Part shown: positions 1 through 7,633 of the stretch, piece after piece
Layout: every line of letters starts with the position of its first letter
Numbering within the stretch: position 1 is the stretch's first letter
Source: JAHFUI01 sp041485905
GTDB lineage: Bacteria > Acidobacteriota > Vicinamibacteria > Vicinamibacterales > CAVVIG01
DNA length: 13,556 bases
Direction of reading: 5' to 3'
Assembly: GCA_041485905.1 (NCBI GenBank)
Contig: JBGPKK010000123.1
Span: forward strand, 1 to 13,556
The notes under the pieces: model-generated
What the model was told of the DNA's origin: nothing
The model's input: the letters and a program-made list of their open reading frames with translations, nothing else
The model's database searches: none
Program-made: the position numbers and the translations under genes

Positions 1-143
1 GAAGAATCGCCTGGGAAATGGAGCTGCCGGCGGGCACCAGCGGCGCGCCGATGACCTACATGGTCAACGGCAAGCAGTACATCGTCGTCGCGATTTCAGC
101 GCGGCAGATGCCGGGAGAGCTGATCGCGCTGGCGCTGCCCTAG
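1..143 (+). CDS. PQQ-dependent dehydrogenase, C-terminal end (partial)
   Basis: The frame that starts at base 3 is open from the left edge to a TAG at 141-143 and encodes the last 46 residues of a protein. The tail carries the strings GAPMTYMVNGKQYIVVA and ELIALALP. This is the usual C-terminus of membrane-bound or periplasmic quinoprotein (PQQ) glucose/alcohol dehydrogenase-like beta-propellers, where the last propeller blade reads G-x-P-M-T-Y-x-x-x-G-K-Q-Y-I-V-V. Such enzymes oxidise sugars or alcohols in the periplasm and pass electrons to quinone or cytochrome. The substrate cannot be judged because the catalytic part lies outside the window. The next gene starts 233 bp later on the same strand, so co-transcription is possible but not shown. 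Confidence 0.75.
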   Translation, partial: RIAWEMELPAGTSGAPMTYMVNGKQYIVVAISARQMPGELIALALP

Positions 144-312
144 CGACAACCATTCGGATTCCGCGGGCGACGCCTGACGGTCACCCGTCCGGTAATTTGG
201 ATCCTGCACCCAATGCCGGATCCGCCCGCCGAAAGCCGGATCAATACCATTGACACGCCACACCGGGGCATCGATGATGGCCCCCTCAGATAGTGCCTTT
301 ACATTAGTAGGG

Positions 313-330
313 CGGGCCTGATCAGGCCCG
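313..330. promoter_or_regulatory. 18-bp perfect palindrome upstream of the TonB receptor
   Basis: CGGGCCTGA is followed directly by its exact reverse complement TCAGGCCCG, giving an 18-bp perfect dyad with no spacer. It ends 46 bp before the receptor ATG. The lack of a loop fits a dimeric repressor or activator site better than an RNA hairpin, although an attenuator or the 3' end of the preceding transcript cannot be excluded. No convincing -35/-10 pair could be placed around it. The rest of 144-376 holds no gene that I can support. Confidence 0.4.
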
Positions 331-376
331 TCCAAGGGTTCAAGATCCTCACGACTGAGGAGAGGAAGGTGACGCT

Positions 377-3364
377 ATGCGCGGATTGGTGAAGTTGTTA
401 GCGCTCCTCGTAGCACTCGTGCTATTGCCGGCGACCGCGTTCGCCCAGGCCGAGAACCTCGCCGCGCTCGCAGGCGTGGCTAAAGACGCGTCCGGCGCCG
501 TGCTGCCGGGCGTCACGGTGGAGGCGGCCAGCCCGAACCTGATTGAGAAAATCCGCAGCACCGTCACCGACGGGAACGGTCAGTACCGCATCACCAACCT
601 GCAACCCGGGCCCTACACGCTCACGTTCGCGCTGACCGGGTTCGCCACGGTGAAGCGCGAAGGCCTGGAGCTCACGGCCGGGAGCACCACGCCGGTGAAC
701 GCGGATATGAAAGTCGGTAACCTCACGGAGACGGTCACCGTCACGGGCGAAACACCGGTGGTGGACGTACAGAGCGCGAAGCGGGTGCGGACGCTGGAGA
801 CGAGCTTCATTCAGGATCTCCCGACGGCAAAGGGGTACGCCAGCGTCATGCTCCTGATTCCCTCGATGATTACCGGCGGTAATACTACTGCTCCACAAAA
901 CGTTCAGCTCCAGCCCGGGATGATTGTGTTCGGCGGCCGGGGCGGCCGCTCAAACGAGGGCCGGGTCCAGGTGGACGGGCTCAACACCGGGGCGTCGCTC
1001 AACGGCGGCGGCGTGTCGGGCTACCGGCAGGACATCGAGAATGCGTCGGAAGTCGTCATGTCCACATCCGGCGGCCTGGGGGAAAACGAAGTCGGCGGGC
1101 CGGGCATGAACATCGTGCCGCAGACCGGTGGCAATACGTACAAGTTCCACTTCTTTGCGACCGGTCTCGGGGCCGGGATGCAGAGCGACAACTTCACGCA
1201 GCGGCTGATCGACGCCGGACTGACCCGCCCCAACGTGATCAACTACATCTACGACACCAGTGTCTCGAGCGGCGGCCCGATCGTCAAAGATCGGTTGTGG
1301 TACTTCGCACTGGTGTACGACCGGGGCAGCGGCAACGACATCTCGATGTTCCACAACCTCAACGCCGGCGACGTCACCAAGTGGACCTACGTGAAAGACC
1401 CGAACAACCCGGCCAAGAGCGACAGCAACGGCCCGCTGCAGCCCAGCACGCGCTTGACGTTCCAGGTCTCGCCGAAAAACAAGCTGAACCTGTTCTGGGA
1501 CGAACAGATCAGCAGCAACAGCATCAGCCAGGGCTCCGCGACGACGGCCCCCGAAACGGGTGCGTGGAATCACGGCTTCCAGCGTGTGCAGCAGGCGAAG
1601 TGGACGTCGACGGCGACGAGCCGGCTCCTGCTCGAAGCCGGCGTCGGCACGTACCTGTCCAACTGGAACAACCGCGAAGTGCCCGGAAACAATCGCAACC
1701 TCATTCAGATGACCGAACAGTGCACGGCCGGCTGCGCGAGCAACGGGGGGATCCCCGGTCTGCTGTACCGGGGGCAAGGCTCCTGGAGTGCGGACTGGAT
1801 CGGCGCGCACACGTGGAACGCCGCGGCGTCGTTTGTCACCGGCACCCACAACATGAAGTTCGGCTACCAGGGCGCCTACCACGAGGACAATCGGGCACCG
1901 GGCGGCAGCCAGAACATTGCCTTCCGGGTCAACAACGCCCTGCCGAACCTGATCACGGAGAGCATCCGTGACTACCGGACCCTCTCGCGCGTCCGGTACC
2001 ACGCGCTCTTCGCGCAGGACCAGTGGACCAAGAACCGGTTAACGCTGCAGGGGGCGGTGCGCTTCGACCACCCGTGGAGCACCTATCCCGAGCAGACCGT
2101 CGGCGGCGTGCAGTTCCTGCCGGCCGTCACCACGTTCCCGGAAACGCGGGGCGTGCAGGGCTACTCCGACATCACGGCCCGAATGGGTGCAGCCTACGAC
2201 CTGTTCGGCACCGGGAAGACGGCCTTGAAGTTCAATATGGGCCGGTATCTCGAGGCGGCGGTCAACGGCAACGGCAATTACTCGGCGCTTCTGCCGGCGT
2301 CGCGCGTTCCGACGACGGTCACCCGCACGTGGACCGACCGGAACAACAACTTCGTCCCGGATTGCGATCTCCAGAACCCGCTGCTACAAACGACAACGGT
2401 CGATTTCTGCGGCCAAATCAGCCAATTGGCGTTCGGGCGAAGCAATCCCACGCTCTCGTACGATCCCAACATCATGCAGGGCTGGGGCGTCCGGCCGGGC
2501 GACTGGCAAATCGGCGCCACCGTTCAGCATGAGGTGATGCCTCGTGTGTCGATTGAGGTCGGCTATCTTCGGCGCTGGCTCCAGAACTTCACGGTCACGG
2601 ACAACCGGGCCCAGGCCGCGACGGACTTCGATTCGTTCAGCATTGTGGCACCGCTCGATTCGCGGCTGCCGGGTGGCGGCGGGTACACGATCTCCGGGCT
2701 CTATAACGTCAACAATGCCACCACAGCGCTGACCGACAACTACGCCACGTACGCGCCCAACTACGGGAACCAGTATTCGATCTACAACGGCCTGGAACTG
2801 AGCATCAACGCGCGGCTGCGCAATGGCATCCAGCTTCAGGCGGGATCGAGCACGGGGTCGCAGGTGACCGACAACTGCGAGGTCCGCGCCAAGCTGCCGG
2901 AGATTGGCCCGACGACCTATAACTGCCACAACGCCGCAGGGATTACGACGAGGGCCACGGCCGCGGGCTCGTATACGATCCCGAAGATCGCCGTACTGCT
3001 CAGCGGGACCTTCCAGAGCAGCCCAGGCGCTGTCCTTGCCGCGAACTACGCCGTGCCGAATGCCGACGTGTTTAAGTCGCTCGGACGGAACCTGTCGAAC
3101 AGCGCGACAAGCGTCACCATCAACCTCATCCAGCCTGGCGACGTCTGGGGCGAGCGGGTCAATCAGCTCGACTTCCGCGTGGGGAAGATCCTCCGCTTCG
3201 GCCGGCAGCGGGCGACCGTTTCGGCCGACCTGTTCAACGCGTTGAACAAAGACTATATCCTGGGTTACCAACAGACCTTCGTCCCGACCACAACTGCCTG
3301 GCTCACGCCGCAGTCGGTGTTGACGGCGCGCTCGACCAAGATCACCGTGCAGTGGGACTTTTAG
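377..3364 (+). CDS. TonB-dependent receptor, Oar-like, with carboxypeptidase-regulatory N-terminal domain
   Basis: This 995-residue protein starts at an ATG with a good purine-rich ribosome site (AGGAAGG at 363-369, 7 nt away). Residues 1-23 are a signal peptide (MRGLVK, then a long Leu/Val/Ala run, cleavage after AFA). Residues about 30-115 form a CarboxypepD_reg beta-sandwich (GVAKDASGAVLPGVTV, then TVTDGNGQYRITNLQPGPYTL). A TonB-box-like string ETVTVTGE lies at 118-125, followed by a plug domain (to about 250; GGRGGRSNEGRVQVDG). The remainder alternates like an outer-membrane beta-barrel and ends in an aromatic residue (VQWDF), the usual signal for barrel assembly. This architecture and length are typical of the greatly expanded Oar/SusC-like receptors of Acidobacteriota. 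The transported ligand is unknown. A nearby PQQ dehydrogenase or the SCO1/ASPIC genes might hint at a cofactor or metal, but this is speculation. Confidence 0.93.
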   Translation: MRGLVKLLALLVALVLLPATAFAQAENLAALAGVAKDASGAVLPGVTVEAASPNLIEKIRSTVTDGNGQYRITNLQPGPYTLTFALTGFATVKREGLELTAGSTTPVNADMKVGNLTETVTVTGETPVVDVQSAKRVRTLETSFIQDLPTAKGYASVMLLIPSMITGGNTTAPQNVQLQPGMIVFGGRGGRSNEGRVQVDGLNTGASLNGGGVSGYRQDIENASEVVMSTSGGLGENEVGGPGMNIVPQTGGNTYKFHFFATGLGAGMQSDNFTQRLIDAGLTRPNVINYIYDTSVSSGGPIVKDRLWYFALVYDRGSGNDISMFHNLNAGDVTKWTYVKDPNNPAKSDSNGPLQPSTRLTFQVSPKNKLNLFWDEQISSNSISQGSATTAPETGAWNHGFQRVQQAKWTSTATSRLLLEAGVGTYLSNWNNREVPGNNRNLIQMTEQCTAGCASNGGIPGLLYRGQGSWSADWIGAHTWNAAASFVTGTHNMKFGYQGAYHEDNRAPGGSQNIAFRVNNALPNLITESIRDYRTLSRVRYHALFAQDQWTKNRLTLQGAVRFDHPWSTYPEQTVGGVQFLPAVTTFPETRGVQGYSDITARMGAAYDLFGTGKTALKFNMGRYLEAAVNGNGNYSALLPASRVPTTVTRTWTDRNNNFVPDCDLQNPLLQTTTVDFCGQISQLAFGRSNPTLSYDPNIMQGWGVRPGDWQIGATVQHEVMPRVSIEVGYLRRWLQNFTVTDNRAQAATDFDSFSIVAPLDSRLPGGGGYTISGLYNVNNATTALTDNYATYAPNYGNQYSIYNGLELSINARLRNGIQLQAGSSTGSQVTDNCEVRAKLPEIGPTTYNCHNAAGITTRATAAGSYTIPKIAVLLSGTFQSSPGAVLAANYAVPNADVFKSLGRNLSNSATSVTINLIQPGDVWGERVNQLDFRVGKILRFGRQRATVSADLFNALNKDYILGYQQTFVPTTTAWLTPQSVLTARSTKITVQWDF

Positions 3365-3384
3365 GAAATAGCGTGTAGGGCTAT

Positions 3385-3424
3385 GGCAGAGGGCAAAGGG
3401 CAGAGTTGCCCTTTGCCCTTTGCC
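3385..3424. terminator. Bidirectional terminator hairpin between the receptor and SCO1 genes
   Basis: Bases 3385-3402 pair with 3407-3424 to form an 18-bp stem with one G-U wobble on the plus strand, closed by the 4-nt loop GAGT. It lies exactly 20 nt after the stop of the plus-strand receptor and 20 nt after the stop of the minus-strand SCO1 gene, so it is placed to end both convergent transcripts. Both arms are made of the heptamer GGGCAAA or its complement. On the plus strand it is followed by a pyrimidine-rich run (CTTTGCTCTTTGCTC) instead of a pure T tract. Confidence 0.75.
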
Positions 3425-3441
3425 CTTTGCTCTTTGCTCTG
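3391..3441. repeat. Heptanucleotide repeat tract (TGCCCTT / AAGGGCA)
   Basis: Five contiguous 7-bp units run from 3407 to 3441 (TGCCCTT three times, then TGCTCTT and TGCTCTG). About 1.7 units in the opposite orientation precede them at 3391-3402, so the tract folds on itself as the terminator above. It ends 3 bp from the SCO1 stop codon. It resembles the short tandemly repeated repetitive (STRR) heptamers described in cyanobacteria in form, though not necessarily in origin. Confidence 0.85.
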
Positions 3442-3444
3442 CTC

Positions 3445-4317
3445 CTACCGCCGCTCCATCACCGTCTGTACTAAATCCCCCAGCTGCTGCGGCGTGAAGA
3501 GATTGCCTTCGAGGTTGGCGGCGAGCTTTCCCTGGCGATCGATGACGGCGGTGTTGAAGGAGTGAACGAGCGATCCTTCGTCGCTCCAGAAGTCCACGCC
3601 GAACATGTGCGAGACGCGCCTCACCTCGGGAAGCGGACCCGTCAAAAAATGCCACGCCTGCGCGTCCGACGTCCAGGTCCGTGCGTACTCCGATAGCGCG
3701 CCCTTCTGATCGTGCTCGGGATCGATGACGATCGTCAGCAGCACGAGATCGCGGCCGACCTGCTCCTTGAAGCGCTTCTGGAGCTGAGAAAAGTTGCTGG
3801 CCAGCCGGAAGCAATAGGACGGGTTCGGGCAGCGGATGTAGGTGAAGGTGACGACCACGACTTTGCCCGCCAGCTTCGAGAACGTGACGCGCTGGCGGTT
3901 CTGATCGGTCAGGACGAACTCCGGCACGTGCTGGCCGGCCGACAGCACGCCGGCGCGCGATGCCGGCGACGCGAGCTCGGTGAGCAGCTTCAGCCGCCGA
4001 AGCTCCAGCGGCTTCTGTTCCAGGTTCTCGTACCCGCGCACGCGAATGTTCTCGGCGTGGGACGAGTCCTTGTCGACCACGAAGGTGAAGTCAATCACGG
4101 TCCCCGGCTTCAGGCCGTCCAGCAGCGCCGCCTGCCGGACCGCAAAGGGCATGGCCATGGCCTCCATGAAGCCCGGCACCTTCTCGGTCGACACCACCAT
4201 CGTGCGGGTCGCGGGATCCACCTTCAGAACCACGCCGGTCATGGCATGACGCTCGTCGGCGGAAGCTAGGCCGCAGACAAGAGACATCAACGTCACCAGA
4301 AATGCCGCGCGTTTCAT
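3445..4317 (-). CDS. CusF-like / SCO1-SenC fusion protein (copper chaperone, CX5C type)
   Basis: This 290-residue secreted protein is read from an ATG at 4317-4315; the frame stays open further upstream, but that would overlap the ASPIC gene, and only this start gives a signal peptide (MKRAAFLVTLMSLVCGLASA). Residues 22-95 resemble the small copper-binding domain of CusF (MTGVVLKVDPATRTMVVS, then PGFMEAMAMPF with Met51, Met54, Met56). Residues about 125-288 are an SCO1/SenC thioredoxin-like domain. The metal ligands are Cys163, Cys169 and His252 (in LVHSFNTAVID). The cysteine spacing is CX5C (CPNPSYC) in place of the canonical CX3C, as I recall for some SCO homologues with a CusF part. SCO1 proteins deliver copper to, or reduce, the CuA site of cytochrome oxidase. 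The gene lies 70 bp downstream of the ASPIC gene on the same strand and may be co-transcribed, although a strong hairpin lies between them. Confidence 0.88.
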   Translation of the reverse strand: MKRAAFLVTLMSLVCGLASADERHAMTGVVLKVDPATRTMVVSTEKVPGFMEAMAMPFAVRQAALLDGLKPGTVIDFTFVVDKDSSHAENIRVRGYENLEQKPLELRRLKLLTELASPASRAGVLSAGQHVPEFVLTDQNRQRVTFSKLAGKVVVVTFTYIRCPNPSYCFRLASNFSQLQKRFKEQVGRDLVLLTIVIDPEHDQKGALSEYARTWTSDAQAWHFLTGPLPEVRRVSHMFGVDFWSDEGSLVHSFNTAVIDRQGKLAANLEGNLFTPQQLGDLVQTVMERR

Positions 4318-4342
4318 AGCCACCGTGTTCTTCTTTTCACTG

Positions 4343-4366
4343 GCGCCGGGGCCCCACCCCCGGCGC
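4343..4366. terminator. GC-rich intercistronic hairpin between ASPIC and SCO1 genes
   Basis: GCGCCGGGG (4343-4351) pairs perfectly with CCCCGGCGC (4358-4366) around a 6-nt loop. It starts about 20 nt after the ASPIC stop codon and is not followed by a T-run on the minus strand, so it may be a weak terminator, an attenuator or an mRNA-stabilising structure. Confidence 0.45.
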
Positions 4367-4390
4367 GACCTACCCGACCCACCCGACCTA
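4364..4390. repeat. 9-bp tandem repeat (CCCGACCYA), three units, ending in the ASPIC stop codon
   Basis: Three contiguous 9-mers (CGCGACCTA, CCCGACCCA, CCCGACCTA). The last three bases, CTA at 4388-4390, are the TAG stop codon of the minus-strand ASPIC gene. The same repeat family occurs at 11368-11412 in the same phase to another stop codon. Confidence 0.8.
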
Positions 4391-6985
4391 TTGTGTCCGA
4401 TTGGGGCCCCCCAATCGAGTGGGCTTGCGTTCGAGCCTGGTGACGCCGGCGGCGAGCTCCTTGATTTCGATCGCCTGGTTCGGGTCGATGTTGGAGAAGT
4501 TCTGCCGCGTGTTGCTGGCCGGCCACCAGATCTCGACGTTCTGAATCCGGGCCGAGGGCCCCAGTCCGATGTGCTGTTCGAGCGGATTCGCGCCGAACGA
4601 CCCGCCGCTCCCGACGGTTCGATAGATCGAGCGCGTGACGCGCGCGCCGCCGACGCCGCCATTCTCGACGTCCACCTTGATTCGCGCGCCAATCGCCGCC
4701 CGATTGGTCTTGACACCCACCAGACGCACGCTGATCCAGTTGTTGCTGTTGCCGGGGTTTTCAAACAGCCGCAGCGCGTGCCGATCGGCCGGCACCGCGC
4801 CGCCGACTTCTGCGACGATGTCTTCGTCTCCGTCACCGTCGAGATCGGCGAAGGCAATGCCGTGTCCTTTGTGCAGCTCTCCGGTGCCAGAGGACGCCGT
4901 GATGCTGACAAACGACTTCCCGTCTTTGTTCAGCAGCAGCTCATGCGGCATCATCGAGCCGAACGACGGACTCCCCATACCCAGATACATGTCGAGAAAC
5001 CCGTCGTTGTTGACGTCTCCGAAGTTGGCGGCCATCGGCATGAAGACTTTGTCGAGGCCCACCTCGGCGCTGACATCCCGGAACGTGCCGTTTCGCAGGT
5101 TTCGATAGAGCTTGAGCGTCTCGGCGTTCCTGGGAAGGCCCAGGTACGAGCGCGCGGCCTCGTCGGTGCTGAGGTAATAACTGGTCACAAACAGATCGGG
5201 CCAGCCGTCGTTGTCGTAATCGAAGAACCATGCGGCGAAGCTGCGCCACGGCGCCTGCACGCCCGCCTGCTTGCCGACTTCGGTGAACGTGCGGTTGTGA
5301 TCGTTGTGATACAGGAGGTTGTTGCCGTTGTAATCCGACAGATAGAAGTCGACGTACCCGTCGTTGTCGTAGTCCCCGGCAATCACCGCCTTGATGAACC
5401 CCGTCCGGCTGACCCCCGCCGACCGTGAGACGTCTTCGAAGGTCCCGTCACCTTTGTTGCGAAAGAGCTCGCTCGGCCCCGTCTCGTTGCCGACAAACAG
5501 ATCGAGGTGGCCGTCGTTGTCGATGTCGGCCCAGACAGCCGTCTGCGTGCGGCTGACCGTTTTTCCGAGGCCACTCTCACGCGTCACGTCCGTGAAGGTC
5601 CCGTTGCAGTTGTTGCGCAGCAGCGATTTGCGCATCGGGAATTCCCACCCGCCGCGCAGGACCAGCATGTCCATGCAGCCGTCGTTGTTGTAGTCGGCCT
5701 GAATCAGGTTGAGGCCGCCCAACTGATCTGCCAGACCCGCCTGCGCCGTTCGCTCGTTGAACGTACCGTCGCCGTTGTTGCGGAAGTAATGGAGCGGCTC
5801 GCAGACATCCATGCTCGACGTCACCACATCGAGCAGGTCGTGGCTCTCGAACCGATCCACGAGCGCGCCGCCGGCCATCGAGAACACCTTCAGTCCGGCC
5901 TCGGACGCCACGTCACGGAACCGACCGATGCTCTCCGTCGATTCGAAGGCGGAAGGCGGAATCAGATATTTCGGCGGGACACCGCTCGGGTAACGCCCGA
6001 GTGTCATATACGCCAGATTCAGCTGCCATCGCACTTCGAAGTCGTCCGGCTTGGCGTCGAGATATTTCAGGAACTGCTCGACGGCCTTCTGGGAGCTGGC
6101 CGTGTCTCGATACGCGGATTCGATCCGCGGAAAGAGACACAGCTCTCCGGGGTTGCGATACACGCCGTTGTCCATCTCGGCCTTGTGCAGGAAGGCCAGG
6201 CCGAGCGTTTCCTGCAGCACCGGCACCATGTCGGGCACGCTGGCCAGGGCGATCTCCTGCGCGACCTGCCACCGTGCGATCGCCTTGTCCATGTCTCCGA
6301 GGTAGGCGTGGATTTGCGCCCACGAATACTGGCCCTGCACGACGTCCAGTCGCGATTCACCCGCGGCGCCGGGAGGCGAAACCGGCAGCGGATTCTGGTC
6401 CAGCCGCTCAAGGATGCTCGGGAGCGATTCGGAGCGGACACGGCACATCTCGCGTAAATCCTGATTCCACCCGGCCGGCTTCGGGAACGCGAGGAACAGC
6501 GCGTCCGCTTCGCTCAGACCGCCCACGGGGAGGCTCTCGCGCACGGCCCCGACCGCGGTCGCCGCCACGATGCTGGTGGGATTGATCTCGGCGGCTTGAA
6601 TGTCCTGCGAGTCGGGAAGGACTTCGATGATGGCGTAACCGGTCGGAATCCGCACGACGCCGGTCAACTGGCCGCGATCCACTCCTTGAAGCGCGTCTCT
6701 CAGCTCCTGGCGGAGCGTCGCTGGATCCAGTTTTCCCAGATAACCGCCGTTGCGCCCCGTCGGGTCGAGGGACTTGTCGAGGGCGAGGGCGGCGAAGTCG
6801 GCGCCTCCCTTGAGCTGGTCCAGGATCCGTTGCGCCTCGTCGGCGGACGAGACGACGATCATGCGCAAGCCCACGGCGTCCGACGGGACGCCCTGGAGAC
6901 CCTGGAGATTTTGTCCGGCGATGACAGGCAGCGACAGCACCAGGCAGGCGAAGGCGAGCCAGACTTTGATCGGAAGGCGGATCAC
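4388..6985 (-). CDS. PpiC-like / TPR / FG-GAP repeat / ASPIC-UnbV secreted protein (CRTAC1-like)
   Basis: This 865-residue exported protein starts at GTG (6985-6983), because the neighbouring ATG is in another frame and stops at once. Residues 1-24 are a signal peptide. Residues 40-123 read as a parvulin (PpiC) fold (AQRILDQLKGGADFAALA, GGYLGKLDP, PTGYAIIEV). Both active-site histidines of parvulins appear to be replaced (Met42, Ala118), so isomerase activity is doubtful. Residues about 215-335 look like TPR helices (EQFLKYLDAKPDDFEVRW). Residues 350-745 are FG-GAP/VCBS propeller repeats with six calcium-loop motifs of the form DxxxDGxxD (431, 487, 538, 589, 657, 714). Residues about 755-845 are the ASPIC/UnbV domain (IGARIKV, QHIGLGPSARIQNVEIWWP). 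Such proteins are secreted or surface-located, and their role is unknown. It lies upstream of the CusF-SCO1 gene on the same strand. No clear ribosome site was seen. Confidence 0.9.
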   Translation of the reverse strand: MIRLPIKVWLAFACLVLSLPVIAGQNLQGLQGVPSDAVGLRMIVVSSADEAQRILDQLKGGADFAALALDKSLDPTGRNGGYLGKLDPATLRQELRDALQGVDRGQLTGVVRIPTGYAIIEVLPDSQDIQAAEINPTSIVAATAVGAVRESLPVGGLSEADALFLAFPKPAGWNQDLREMCRVRSESLPSILERLDQNPLPVSPPGAAGESRLDVVQGQYSWAQIHAYLGDMDKAIARWQVAQEIALASVPDMVPVLQETLGLAFLHKAEMDNGVYRNPGELCLFPRIESAYRDTASSQKAVEQFLKYLDAKPDDFEVRWQLNLAYMTLGRYPSGVPPKYLIPPSAFESTESIGRFRDVASEAGLKVFSMAGGALVDRFESHDLLDVVTSSMDVCEPLHYFRNNGDGTFNERTAQAGLADQLGGLNLIQADYNNDGCMDMLVLRGGWEFPMRKSLLRNNCNGTFTDVTRESGLGKTVSRTQTAVWADIDNDGHLDLFVGNETGPSELFRNKGDGTFEDVSRSAGVSRTGFIKAVIAGDYDNDGYVDFYLSDYNGNNLLYHNDHNRTFTEVGKQAGVQAPWRSFAAWFFDYDNDGWPDLFVTSYYLSTDEAARSYLGLPRNAETLKLYRNLRNGTFRDVSAEVGLDKVFMPMAANFGDVNNDGFLDMYLGMGSPSFGSMMPHELLLNKDGKSFVSITASSGTGELHKGHGIAFADLDGDGDEDIVAEVGGAVPADRHALRLFENPGNSNNWISVRLVGVKTNRAAIGARIKVDVENGGVGGARVTRSIYRTVGSGGSFGANPLEQHIGLGPSARIQNVEIWWPASNTRQNFSNIDPNQAIEIKELAAGVTRLERKPTRLGGPNRTQ

Positions 6986-7110
6986 ATGGCGATCTTAAGC
7001 GGTTTCGTCTCGGTCCGCACCGCCGGAAGACGGTCCGGCCGAACCGGCGCATCACGGCCCCGGCCCGAAAGTCGCGCGTGCGCGGTCTCGCGCCAGGAAC
7101 AGAAGTCATC

Positions 7111-7618
7111 ATGACCGTTCACGGCTCACAGCCGGGCACACGGTATGTCGTCCTGGCAGACGAGTCTCAACTCACGGTGTTGAACGTAAGGACTGCGAGG
7201 ATTTCTTGAAAGGTATCCGGCAGCCGTCATCCTCCCGCGTTTTGATTGGCATGTCTTCGTTGGCGTGCTCGCCGGCAGCTTGGCCGGAGGCATGATCGGC
7301 GGGGTTGTGGACTGTCGGGTCAGCAGTTGCGGCCCCGGCGGTCATCAAGTCCCCACGGGTGTCTTTGTGGGGGCGCTTGCGGGGGCGGTCGGGGGCGGCG
7401 TCCTCGGGCACCGCTGGCGCTGCGCGGCCAGTCACAAGACCGAGGGCGTTATCTACCACGCGGAGGAAGGCCACCCGGTTCAGCGACGTCGCGAATTCTG
7501 CGCTCCCTCCGCGCCGCTGATCGCGCAAGAACTTCAACCGCTTGAGTCGACTTCGCGATTCCGCCGCACTTCGCTGACGTGTCGCGCCGGCACGATGTTC
7601 GCTGTACGACGATGCTAG
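7111..7618 (+). pseudogene. Broken gene for a glycine-zipper membrane protein
   Basis: Two pieces in different frames look like one damaged gene. The first, 7111-7206, begins at an ATG and carries GTRYVVLADESQLTVLN before a TGA at 7207. The second is open from 7190 to a TGA/TAG-type end at 7616-7618. It carries two glycine-zipper membrane-like segments (VGVLAGSLAGGMIGGVV and VFVGALAGAVGGGVLG) and then SHKTEGVIYHAE. I recall acidobacterial hypothetical proteins that join just such an N-terminus to a SHKTEGVIYRA-like C-terminus through about 130 intervening residues that are missing here. The last 45 codons (Arg/Ser-rich) look like read-through. An intact small protein from the GTG at 7265 (117 aa) is the alternative. 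Its codon use is no clearer than noise at the 3' end. Bases 6986-7110 hold nothing I can name. Confidence 0.4.
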
Positions 7619-7621
7619 AAT
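7613..7621 (+). promoter_or_regulatory. Extended -10 promoter element before the Uma2 gene
   Basis: TGCTAGAAT matches an extended -10 (TGn followed by TAGAAT, 5 of 6 to TATAAT). It ends 12 nt before the Uma2 ATG, so the leader would be very short (about 5 nt). No good -35 lies 16-18 bp upstream. Confidence 0.4.
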
Positions 7622-7633
7622 GAGACGCGTCCT

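Noticed and set aside
250..278. TTGACA-like -35 box (250-255) upstream of the receptor
   Set aside because: At 17 bp spacing the -10 would be GATGAT, only 3 of 6 matches; not convincing.
96..335. 79-codon minus-strand frame before the receptor gene
   Set aside because: It overlaps the end of the PQQ dehydrogenase, has no recognisable motif, and lacks a ribosome site; no support beyond length.
2384..3814. 476-codon minus-strand open frame opposite the receptor gene
   Set aside because: It is rich in Arg/Ala/Val, lacks any domain pattern, and overlaps two clearly real genes; long antisense frames are expected in GC-rich DNA.
4318..4911. N-terminal extension of the SCO1 frame by about 198 codons
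   Set aside because: It overlaps the ASPIC gene in another frame and would bury the signal peptide in the middle of the protein.
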